Origin: Bacteroidota bacterium
GTDB lineage: Bacteria; Bacteroidota; Bacteroidia; Bacteroidales; Cfx3-03
NCBI GenBank assembly: GCA_013390605.1
Contig: JACAUB010000001.1
Location: forward strand, 5,122,754-5,186,753
DNA length: 64,000 nucleotides
Reading direction: 5' to 3'
The notes under the pieces are model-generated. The model did not search any database and was not told where the DNA came from. It was given only the letters and a program-made list of their open reading frames with translations. Below, in pieces: positions 9,739 to 16,782 of this stretch (its first letter is position 1; the number at the start of each line of letters is the position of its first letter). The position numbers were made by a program, and so were the translations under genes.

Positions 9739-9790
9739 CCGGAGTCATGGAGGAAGGATGCCGGAAGCACGCCGGACTCATGCCGGACCC
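9739..9790. repeat. 11-bp periodic CCGGA repeat
   Basis: CCGGA occurs at 9739, 9761, 9772 and 9783, that is at spacings of 22, 11 and 11 bp. The last three units read ATGCCGGAAGC, ACGCCGGACTC and ATGCCGGACCC. The block is distinctly richer in G+C than its AT-rich surroundings. Confidence 0.6.
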
Positions 9791-10141
9791 AATGGTTGTA
9801 ATACCTATGATATAGAGCTATTTAACCTGATTAAAATAAGAAGAATAGGATGAAAGTTGTTATATTTATTTGATATTTAGCGTATTAGGATCAGATGCGA
9901 TATAAATTCTAATCATATGGAGGCGTTTAAACGTAATTCTCATTCTATAATAAATTGATCGTCTATTTCTTTTTTCATTTTTTAAGTCTGGAAAAATCTG
10001 CTTATAAATGTTGGTTATCTGGAAGATCTTTTTCTTAGGGGATCGGAAAGATAAAACGAATGTTCGTTTCATCTTTCCTGACTGATCCCTGATTCTTCCT
10101 TTTTTTATCAGATTCCTTGAATGGTAGGTTATAAAACAAAA

Positions 10142-10171
10142 AACCACTTACCGTTTTATCTGTAAGTGGTT
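10142..10171 (-). terminator. Terminator-like hairpin
   Basis: Arms CCACTTAC and GTAAGTGG around a loop, with a T-run downstream when read on the minus strand. A similar hairpin (CCACCTACTG...GTAAGTGG) occurs beside the tRNA-Asn fragment near 25081, so both may be copies of the terminator that normally follows such a tRNA gene. Confidence 0.5.
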
Positions 10172-10299
10172 GATTTGTTGGGTGTGTATTACCAAACTAA
10201 ATTAGTACCATTTTACGTCAATATTCCAGCCACTATATTTATAAATACTATTAATGGCAAAGAATCATTTAACCCACAAGATTTTGAAAGTTTTGAAGT

Positions 10300-10327
10300 T
10301 GATAAAAATTAATATTAATTTTTATCA
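10300..10327. repeat. 28-bp perfect palindrome
   Basis: The sequence TGATAAAAATTAAT is followed directly by its exact reverse complement with no spacer. It is entirely A+T except for the terminal G and C. It could be a dimeric protein-binding site or a cruciform; nothing nearby explains it. Confidence 0.6.
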
Positions 10328-10415
10328 CTTTACCCCAAATGATTTGAGGTGGTGGTTTTTTTTAATTGAAATTACTTGGACCCATCAATCTATGTTTTAT
10401 CACATTAATTTTCAA

Positions 10416-10653
10416 TTAATATGCTTTGTTTTTCAAATCTTTCAATAGTTTCTTCAATGCTTCTTTTTGATTTTTCAACAGGTTCTTCTGATTTGTAAAT
10501 TCATCTATAGTTGGTACATAACACTGCACTTGTTTTCGGTAAATAAGAATACTCAATTTTTGGCTACAACGATGCACAGATTTCTCTGTCAAAGAACAAG
10601 TTCCTTGACAGAAATAACTGAATTTAGTCGGATAACTATAACAGGCCAGTAGA
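10416..10653 (-). pseudogene. Possible gene-tail remnant downstream of fic
   Basis: An open frame ends at 10416 with a helical, Lys/Leu-rich tail (QKNLLKNQKEALKKLLKD preceded by VQCYVPTIDEF). This part looks like a genuine protein C-terminus, whereas the frame's upstream portion is antisense to fic and is not coding. The pattern is vaguely like the tail of a type I restriction specificity subunit, but I cannot support that assignment. Confidence 0.2.
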
Positions 10654-11529
10654 CTAAACCCTATGGGTATAATACTGTTTTGCGATAAACTCAGTAAATG
10701 GAAGTATATCTTGTTCAACACTTGCTTTTTCAAGTGCTTCCATATATTCGTCACGACTTTCAACAGAAATAACAGTCCACAAATATCCTCCAGAAGCCAA
10801 CATAGCATTCATAAGAAAGCGTCCGATTCTTCCATTGCCATCCATATAAGGATTATAAGGATGGATATACACAAAAATGAAATGCCCCAGAATAGCACGA
10901 ACACAAGGCTCCGACTCTTCTCTCAATAAGTCAAACAATGTGGGAATCGCATCGCGGACTGCGTCTGGGTTAAGGGGTGTATGCATGGACCCTTTGATGT
11001 AAACCTGATCATTCCGATATCCAGCTAAGTCTGATGGCTTTAAAATACCAACAGCTACGCTAGGGCCAAACAATTCACGATACCATGTATTATGATCATT
11101 ATCCGCAACTTGACCAGGATTTTTACCATTCAGAATATCTTTTATGCTCCTTTTTACCGCTTGGAATGCCTGCCAGTATCCGCGTGCTGCCATTGCATTT
11201 TTATGCTCCCTATCCTTATCATCACCATCTGGACTCCACTGCCCGGTTTTAACTTTTTCAATCAATTCTGGTGTAACCCTATATCCCTCGATAGATAATG
11301 AATGATAGGCATCCGTGACATAAATCTCTTCAACCTGTTTTAGATAAGCATCAATGTCTTTAGGCAAACCAGCTGATTTCGGAAAGTTATTGATAACCGT
11401 TTGCCTCATTTGTTGCCACATGAATTTAATCCTATTCACATAAGGGGAAACTTCACGAGACCCAATTAATGATGGCAACTTATCGTTGAAAGGATCTGAC
11501 TCCCTTATATCATATCCGGCACTTTTCAT
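10654..11529 (-). CDS. Fic-family protein with a split active-site motif
   Basis: A 291-residue Fic (filamentation induced by cAMP) protein. Fic enzymes usually transfer AMP to target proteins. The inhibitory motif SLSIEG (S/TxxxE-G, near residues 77-82) is present in the N-terminal half, as in class II Fic proteins. The active-site loop reads HPYNPYMDGNGRIGR (residues 223-237) instead of the expected HPYMDGNGRxxR. The extra three residues come from an exact 9-bp tandem duplication, TATAAGGAT twice on the plus strand at 10845-10862. This places Asn226 where the catalytic His should be and moves His223 three residues away, so activity is doubtful. The gene starts 3 bp after the stop of the AbiEi-like gene, so the pair is one operon. 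Confidence 0.85.
   Translation of the reverse strand: MKSAGYDIRESDPFNDKLPSLIGSREVSPYVNRIKFMWQQMRQTVINNFPKSAGLPKDIDAYLKQVEEIYVTDAYHSLSIEGYRVTPELIEKVKTGQWSPDGDDKDREHKNAMAARGYWQAFQAVKRSIKDILNGKNPGQVADNDHNTWYRELFGPSVAVGILKPSDLAGYRNDQVYIKGSMHTPLNPDAVRDAIPTLFDLLREESEPCVRAILGHFIFVYIHPYNPYMDGNGRIGRFLMNAMLASGGYLWTVISVESRDEYMEALEKASVEQDILPFTEFIAKQYYTHRV
10845..10862. repeat. 9-bp tandem duplication inside fic
   Basis: TATAAGGAT is repeated twice without a spacer. Removing one copy would restore the canonical HPYMDGNGR active-site sequence in frame, so this looks like a recent slippage mutation or a phase-variable switch. Confidence 0.85.
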
Positions 11530-11532
11530 GGC

Positions 11533-12192
11533 TTATAGAATATCATCAGCGATACGATCCCTCCCAATATTACGAAATGCACCAGCTAATCTCCCGGCAA
11601 TTGTTGTATGACCTCCATCAAGGAGCTTTGCAAGAATTTCTGATGAATCCTTTACAATAGACAATGCCGCTCTAGCATCGGTAGGATAATGAGTGAAGAA
11701 ATAAGCAGAACTGTTTATTAGAGCAGCAGATAAAGTATATAAATTTAAACCATCCTTTTTTATGATATTCCCTTTTAGTGGTATAGAAGCTGCTAAATCA
11801 AAAAAAGAGGTGCCATGCAATAGCCCGATATTATTGTTTTGGCCTTTAGGCGATTTAACCATCAACTGTTTTGGAACAGACATGTTTCCGCTATGGATTG
11901 TCAAAGACTGTTCTGAGGACAAACACCAATCTTCCCCAAAGCGTTCATTAAAGTAAACTGCAACGAAATACCAGAAAGAGGTATACCATGAGGTACTATC
12001 TCCTACTTGTTCATCTGGTCTTGATGAAATATACCAACCTTTTATAACTTCCCGGATAAAACCATTTGCTATTAAACGCTCTCTATGGGTGCGTGATAAC
12101 TCATTCGCTTTAATGACGGCTATACCTTTAGCATTTTGAAATTTACTAAAAACTTCAAGTGATTCTGCTAACTTTTCCGCCGGTGTTGCCAT
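11533..12192 (-). CDS. AbiEi-like antitoxin partner of Fic
   Basis: A 219-residue protein whose N-terminal part (about residues 20-65: GIAVIKANELSRTHRERLIANGF then IREVIKGWYISSRPDE) looks like the winged-helix domain of AbiEi-type transcriptional antitoxins, in which a short helix-turn-helix is followed by a conserved G-W/V-Y wing. The remainder is a predicted alpha/beta domain of unknown function. It is the first gene of a two-gene cassette with fic, and four 24-bp iterons lie immediately upstream. A repressor/antitoxin role is inferred from the domain and layout. Confidence 0.6.
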   Translation of the reverse strand: MATPAEKLAESLEVFSKFQNAKGIAVIKANELSRTHRERLIANGFIREVIKGWYISSRPDEQVGDSTSWYTSFWYFVAVYFNERFGEDWCLSSEQSLTIHSGNMSVPKQLMVKSPKGQNNNIGLLHGTSFFDLAASIPLKGNIIKKDGLNLYTLSAALINSSAYFFTHYPTDARAALSIVKDSSEILAKLLDGGHTTIAGRLAGAFRNIGRDRIADDIL

Positions 12193-12234
12193 AGTTATTA
12201 CAATTTCTTTGTGGATTTACTTTGTGATACATTT

Positions 12235-12330
12235 AGTTTATCACGACTTTCTAGATCAAGTTTATTGTGTTGCGTTTATTCAAGTTTATTATGACGTGTT
12301 ATTCCAAGTTTATCTTGTAAAGATATTTCA
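12235..12330. repeat. Four 24-bp iterons upstream of the AbiEi-like/fic cassette
   Basis: The core AGTTTAT recurs at 12235, 12259, 12283 and 12307, each exactly 24 bp apart, usually preceded by (T/C)CA and followed by a C/T-rich TG motif. Copy 1 is also part of an inverted repeat GTGATA-N9-TATCAC. They span 43-138 bp upstream of the first gene of the cassette, where a promoter should be, so they are the likely operator for the antitoxin. Confidence 0.7.
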
Positions 12331-12602
12331 ATATATTGAATTAGATAAAAAAGCAGCACTATTTTTTATTGTATCCAAATATCCTTCAACAAAAAAGAGT
12401 CTTAAAAAAGGATGGTCAAATGAGTAGTAATAATCCTGATATAATCCAAAGATTTTAATTGGGAACTTGCATCCCATTACACCTACCCACGTTATTCCAA
12501 TTAAAAACGGGGATTTATAATATAAGTTGTAGTTTGGTCTAATATCATCAATGGAAAAGTTATAAATTTAGAGAGTATTAATTACTTGAATTTCTAAAAT
12601 AA

Positions 12603-12814
12603 TTCATAAATGAATTTGAAGATATTTATTGGAATAACATTAAAAGTTCTAATTCATTTGATACATTAAAGAATTTAGCTCAACGATTATTGCGTGATGT
12701 TACCCATCTATTGTAGTTGAAGCAGTTTTATGTTTACTATCTGATGGGATAAGGTTCCCTTTAGCAGTCGCATTTTTGGAAACTATTATGCAGATAGACT
12801 TTATAGGTCTATAA
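12603..12814 (+). pseudogene. Frameshifted gene remnant, family unknown
   Basis: A protein-like frame from 12603 (FINEFEDIYWNNIKSS..., then LAQRLLRDVTHL) stops at 12714. A second frame starting at 12716 continues in equally protein-like style (AVLCLLSDGIRFPLAVAFLE) to a stop at 12812. One frameshift joins them. No start codon or family could be recognised. The rest of the 12331-12602 interval holds nothing I can identify. Confidence 0.35.
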
Positions 12815-12822
12815 TACTTTTG
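12815..12822 (+). promoter_or_regulatory. TAnnTTTG-like box before the tRNA-like element
   Basis: TACTTTTG fits the -7 consensus but touches the first base of the tRNA-like element. Transcription from it would start inside that element, so it may serve the downstream zinc-finger gene or be fortuitous. Confidence 0.25.
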
Positions 12823-12891
12823 TGTCTCTTAGCTCAATCGACAAGAGCCAGATAGTATCTGGAAGTCAGTGGTTAGAGTCCACTGGAGACA
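12823..12891 (+). tRNA. Degenerate tRNA-like element with shortened anticodon arm
   Basis: A cloverleaf can be drawn: acceptor TGTCTCT/GGAGACA (7 bp, one G-T), positions 8-9 TA, D stem GCTC/GAGC, and T arm AGTGG-TTAGAGT-CCACT (5 bp with a 7-nt loop). The anticodon region is about 4 nt short (CAGATAGTATCTGG) and folds as a long stem with a tri-loop; a 3-bp stem would leave a 7-nt loop with AGT in the anticodon position. The conserved D-loop GG and T-loop C56 are missing. It is probably a pseudo-tRNA or a tRNA mimic rather than a working tRNA. Confidence 0.45.
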
Positions 12892-12940
12892 TTTATTTAA
12901 TCTGTACATTTGTATATCTTAAAATTTAATATCGTATAGA

Positions 12941-13849
12941 ATGAAAAAATATACCCTTGAACAGTTCCCTAAAAACAAAGATATCGGGAGTTCTAAGTTA
13001 TCTGCTGCACAATTGAAACTAAGGGCAAAAGCAACTCCTCAAAGCCTCTCTGCTGAAGAAACAAGAGTATGTAAAATTTGTGGGAAAAAGCAACCTATTA
13101 CTGAATTTTACGTACGTGATAAAGTAACAGGTGCACGTCGAATAAGATGTAAAGATTGTGTTTTAAAAAGCGAGGGGGTTATTGAACTAGGTAAAATTAG
13201 ATTTGCTAATAAGTTGTTTGATAAAGGTTTTAAAAAGTGTGGTATTTGTAAATCAATAAAACCATTATCCGAATTCAGAGAAGATCAAAATCAGTCTAAT
13301 AGACATATAACCATTTGTTATGAGTGCAACCAAAAATATCGTCGAATACAGAGAGAAACTTTGGGAGATTTTTATGTAAAAAACTACATTAAACGGAATA
13401 AACTCTCTATGACTATTGATCAGGCAAGGAATATGATTTTAGAAACAAGAGAACATATATTTATTATTGATAATCAATTATTTAAGACATTAAAAGATTT
13501 TACCAACTATGTATTCCAACAATATTCTATCCCTTTATCTACTGTCGCAAATAGAATACGACAAGGGTACTCTGAGAATGATTGTAAATTATCACAACAT
13601 GATTTCCAGAGTATGTCTGTTAAAAAAAGTCACAGAAAAAGGAGTAAAATACGTTTAACTATTGATAACAAAGAATTCATCACAAAAGCTGATTTTGCAG
13701 AATATCTTTTCGTAACATATTCAATATCAAAAAGTGCAACAGAACAGAGACTTCGAAAAGGATATAGTGAACAAGAATGTATGTTATCACGAAATGAGTT
13801 AAGGAAGATCTCTGCGAAGAGATCTATTGTATCAAAGAGTACAAACTAA
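12941..13849 (+). CDS. Double zinc-finger protein with repeated C-terminal modules
   Basis: A 302-residue protein. Two four-Cys zinc modules are visible: C44-K-I-C47...C70-K-D-C73 and C100-G-I-C103...C126-Y-E-C129, each with the (P)xxEF pattern common in phage and homing-endonuclease-associated zinc ribbons. The C-terminal half contains two copies of a roughly 50-residue module (IDNQLFKTLKDFTNYVF...RIRQGYSENDCKLS and IDNKEFITKADFAEYLF...RLRKGYSEQECMLS), probably DNA-binding. No nuclease active site was seen. It sits alone after the tRNA-like element, and function is unknown. Confidence 0.6.
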   Translation: MKKYTLEQFPKNKDIGSSKLSAAQLKLRAKATPQSLSAEETRVCKICGKKQPITEFYVRDKVTGARRIRCKDCVLKSEGVIELGKIRFANKLFDKGFKKCGICKSIKPLSEFREDQNQSNRHITICYECNQKYRRIQRETLGDFYVKNYIKRNKLSMTIDQARNMILETREHIFIIDNQLFKTLKDFTNYVFQQYSIPLSTVANRIRQGYSENDCKLSQHDFQSMSVKKSHRKRSKIRLTIDNKEFITKADFAEYLFVTYSISKSATEQRLRKGYSEQECMLSRNELRKISAKRSIVSKSTN

Positions 13850-14294
13850 ATCAAAGAGCACAAAAATCTTAATCTCATCCTCTGTCATACCTTCTGAGAA
13901 CCCCTCAGATGAATCGTTACTTTATTTCTAAATCCCATACTAATATGGATATGATTCACAATGGTAGGATATACAAGGTTTAAGACTGGAAAGTTTAAAT
14001 CGTGCTTAATTTTCCTTGTTAGGATAGATAATTCACCCACTAAGTTGTATAATAAAATATTAACAAGGGAAATATCTAGTGTGATACAAACTTTAATCTG
14101 AATGGTTTTATAAAAAAAATAATTCTAGTGGTCACATATAATATAATTGCAGTGTACTTCAATCTTTTACATCATGCTCTTATCAGAATCCGATAGAATT
14201 TACATTTTTATTTGCAAGAACTATTAATTTTAATCCATTGAACTTATCTTTGTGAGGCAAAGATGGTTAAATCTTTAATATAATAGATGAATTT
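13850..14294. other. 445-bp intergenic stretch
   Basis: No gene was recognised here. The only feature is a TAnnTTTG box at 14245-14252 that may drive the next gene. The sequence is strongly A+T-rich. Confidence 0.5.
14245..14252 (+). promoter_or_regulatory. Candidate -7 box upstream of the GIY-YIG-like gene
   Basis: TATCTTTG fits TAnnTTTG and lies 42 bp before the ATG at 14295. The nearest upstream TTTG (14211-14214) is too far away for standard spacing. Confidence 0.4.
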
Positions 14295-15275
14295 ATGCAT
14301 TCACGAAAATATGTATCAGAGTTCGGTTTAAATATGCATCTCACGCATACACTGGTACTTCAACAAGACGAACTTAAAATGGTTGGAAAATACAATTACT
14401 TTAATGCTGATAACCCTTGTCATATTTATTTAATTTGCAGACGACCACGAATATTAATTGATCCAGACCATTTTTTTGTAAACAAAGAAAAAATAGTATT
14501 CGCATTTAAAGTTCAACGTCAATCTTCATTTGAAAATCTCAAAATTGAGTTTCCTAATGAATTTATGACAACAAACTTTAAATTGAATTCATGCTACCCT
14601 TTTAATTTTTTTGAATTACTAAAAGATGATGAAATTTTTCTTCAGGGGAAGACAGCCTTTTTGTTTCAAAAATACAGTCAAAAGTTTACCGAATACCTTG
14701 ACTTTGAAGTATTATATATAGGGCAATCATACGGTGTTGAGGGGGCTCGAACAGCCCCAGAAAGGCTTCAAAGCCATTCAACTCTTCAAGGAATATATTC
14801 TGAAGCAATATTAAAAAATCCGGATTGCGAAATTTGGATGATTCTAACTAGTTTTGAGCAAATACTAATAACAAGTATGGATGGAACAAAAAAAGTAAAT
14901 GATGAAGAAAAAGAAATGAATTCAGATCATCTTCATAAAGTAACAAAAGCTTTTTTAAATGATGGCTTGAAAGAACAACAAGTTATAAACTTTACTGAGG
15001 CAGCTTTAATTAGATATTTTCAACCCCCTTACAACATCGAATATAAAGACACATTCCCAAATCCGGCTCATACATCTTATTCTGAATGTTACGACCTTGA
15101 CATAAATTCGATATGTATTGAATTAAATACTGAAAATATAAATTGTAGGTTATTTACTGAAACTATTAAAACAAATTGGAACCATATGCACGATTTCTTT
15201 TTACACTCTCATGAAGATCGAAAAAGTATGTTCGATTTTGAAAAACCTTTATCAAGTAACAAATTGATTCAGTGA
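14295..15275 (+). CDS. GIY-YIG-like protein of the defence island
   Basis: A 326-residue protein. Its second half resembles the GIY-YIG nuclease fold: a strand ending in LYIGQS (Y141-I-G), then ERLQSH around Arg157, and a later helix TEAALIRYFQPPYN (E235, N247) matching the conserved Glu and the P-x-Y-N end of the fold. The first GIY triplet is not clear. The first 130 residues match nothing I know. It lies 75 bp upstream of the PycTM-type effector and on the same strand, so it may be an accessory effector of the cyclase module or an independent gene. Nuclease activity is inferred. Confidence 0.5.
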   Translation: MHSRKYVSEFGLNMHLTHTLVLQQDELKMVGKYNYFNADNPCHIYLICRRPRILIDPDHFFVNKEKIVFAFKVQRQSSFENLKIEFPNEFMTTNFKLNSCYPFNFFELLKDDEIFLQGKTAFLFQKYSQKFTEYLDFEVLYIGQSYGVEGARTAPERLQSHSTLQGIYSEAILKNPDCEIWMILTSFEQILITSMDGTKKVNDEEKEMNSDHLHKVTKAFLNDGLKEQQVINFTEAALIRYFQPPYNIEYKDTFPNPAHTSYSECYDLDINSICIELNTENINCRLFTETIKTNWNHMHDFFLHSHEDRKSMFDFEKPLSSNKLIQ

Positions 15276-15349
15276 AAAACAAGTATAGTTTTCTATACAA
15301 TTATTAAAGTAGTGATTTTAAAAGCATAAATTATTTTTAAAAAACAATT

Positions 15350-15847
15350 ATGAAAGATGAACTTTGGAATATTCTGACAAAAACAACTGATTGGATTAAG
15401 CATTCTGACACTAAGGCTGTATTAATTCTTACAATTCACGGAGTCATTTTGACAATTATTTATACAAACTCTGGAAGAGTTTTTGAATACACTATTTACA
15501 ATTGGGTAACAAAATTATTTACACTTTTAATTGCTACAACTATCCTCGGGTCAATTATTTTCAGCTTTTTAGTTATCAATCCAAAATTAAAGAATAATAA
15601 TCCGACTTCGTTAATCTTTTTTGGTCATATCCAAAAAAGATTTAAAACCCATAATGAATATTATCAAGCTGTTATATCAACGCTTTCTACTAATAGTAAT
15701 TTAGAAGAACAGCTTGCGGAGCAAATACATTCAACATCAAAAATTGCCTGGACGAAATTCTACCAAGTAACAATTTCAATTAGATTTTTCTTCGCCTCGT
15801 TAGTACTATTTACAATAAATCTACTTTATTATTTTTTTTCCAAATAG
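15350..15847 (+). CDS. PycTM-type membrane effector (Pycsar)
   Basis: A 165-residue membrane protein resembling the Pycsar effector domain family (DUF5706/PycTM). It has hydrophobic segments at about residues 24-43 (VLILTIHGVILTIIYTNSG), 60-82 (LFTLLIATTILGSIIFSFLV) and 143-163 (ISIRFFFASLVLFTINLLYY). Between the last two lies the family pattern FFGHIQKRFKTHNEYYQAV and LAEQIHSTSKIAWTKFYQV. In Pycsar systems this protein senses cyclic CMP or cyclic UMP and disrupts the inner membrane, killing the infected cell. It precedes two cyclase genes on the same strand, which supports the call. Confidence 0.8.
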   Translation: MKDELWNILTKTTDWIKHSDTKAVLILTIHGVILTIIYTNSGRVFEYTIYNWVTKLFTLLIATTILGSIIFSFLVINPKLKNNNPTSLIFFGHIQKRFKTHNEYYQAVISTLSTNSNLEEQLAEQIHSTSKIAWTKFYQVTISIRFFFASLVLFTINLLYYFFSK

Positions 15848-16019
15848 ATGAAGAGTAACTATTCAAATAAAAAATCAATATATATAACTGGATTGAAGTA
15901 AAGTGGTAGATTTACAATATTGCAATCTATTTCTTCTACCTGAATTTATTGCAAGGGGGACCATAAATATCAATAAATAGATATAAAACAAAAACTGAAA
16001 TTGATTAATAAATGAAACT

Positions 16020-16778
16020 ATGGCAAATTTAGATTTGATCAAACAATTAAATACTTGTTACGGAAAAAGTAACCCATTACAATTTGAAAGAAGATATTTT
16101 TCATTAAATGAATCTTTAGACCCTGGAAATATTCAAAAAGCAATATCAGATTCAATTGCAAGTTTAGGCCCAGAATTTACGAGATACTTTGACTATGGAT
16201 TACCAGCAGATGTTGTCTTGTTATTTATTGATGTTTGTAATTTTTCAGAACGTTACGGTGAATTAGATGGGGAGGAAATTGGAGAATATTTCGATGAATT
16301 CTACAATATCGTAATTCCCCTAATTTACAAGTATGGAGGAGAGATTGATAAGATAATGGGAGATGGAATTATTTGTGTTTTTGGTCCACCATTTCAAAAT
16401 CTAACATTGAATGAGAATATCATTAAAGCTAACAATTGTTCTAAAGATATTATAAGGGCAACAAACAATACTATTTATTCAAGTAAAATTGCTATGCACT
16501 GTGGTACAATTAACTATTTTAAAAATAAAAGTGGGTTATATCGAGAATTTACTCTTATTGGGAAGCCATTAACAGAATTATTTAGATTAGAATCAATTAG
16601 CAATGACCAGTGCATAAATTATTATGATGATACGGATATCAGAACATTTTACGAAGAAATTATTTCATCTAACAATCTAGTAAGTCGAAAAGCAAAATGG
16701 AGTCACTATCAGAGTGAAATTGATAATCTTAAAGGGGTTACTTTTGAAAGATTTTATTCAATAGAATATAACGATTAA
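16020..16778 (+). CDS. Class III nucleotide cyclase A (Pycsar-like)
   Basis: A 252-residue class III cyclase. Two metal-binding Asp residues are visible: D71 in LLFIDVCNFSERYG and D115 in KIMGDGIICVFG. The transition-state region reads TLIGKPLTELFRLES: Arg189 is present but the usual Asn is replaced by Thr185. An N-terminal extension of about 60 residues has no recognised domain. It overlaps nothing and is followed 4 bp later by a second cyclase, so the two are translated as a pair. In Pycsar systems such enzymes make cCMP or cUMP on phage infection; the base made here cannot be told from sequence by eye. The pairing suggests it may work as half of a heterodimer. Confidence 0.75.
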   Translation: MANLDLIKQLNTCYGKSNPLQFERRYFSLNESLDPGNIQKAISDSIASLGPEFTRYFDYGLPADVVLLFIDVCNFSERYGELDGEEIGEYFDEFYNIVIPLIYKYGGEIDKIMGDGIICVFGPPFQNLTLNENIIKANNCSKDIIRATNNTIYSSKIAMHCGTINYFKNKSGLYREFTLIGKPLTELFRLESISNDQCINYYDDTDIRTFYEEIISSNNLVSRKAKWSHYQSEIDNLKGVTFERFYSIEYND

Positions 16779-16782
16779 TAAA

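Larger units (their letters stand above)
9160..10415. other. 1.25-kb AT-rich stretch with no convincing gene
   Basis: The short open frames here lack ribosome-binding sites, family motifs and plausible composition. The only structure seen is a cluster of CCGGA repeats (9739-9787), a terminator-like hairpin (10142-10171) and a 28-bp palindrome (10300-10327). This probably marks the left flank of the accessory island. Confidence 0.6.

Noticed and set aside
9524..9853. Open frame of 109 codons in the gap after the barrel gene
   Set aside because: Its second half is the CCGGA repeat block, there is no ribosome-binding site or family motif, and the composition is not protein-like.
9866..10147. 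Minus-strand frame of 93 codons
   Set aside because: Very basic, low-complexity translation overlapping a terminator hairpin; no sign of a real gene.
10416..10808. Full 130-codon minus-strand frame as a gene
   Set aside because: Its first half lies over fic in another frame; only the last 80 codons could be a remnant.
12209..12427. Frame with 8-residue repeats (QVY pattern) divergent from the AbiEi-like gene
   Set aside because: The repeats arise only because the iteron period of 24 bp is divisible by three; the iterons are better explained as an operator.
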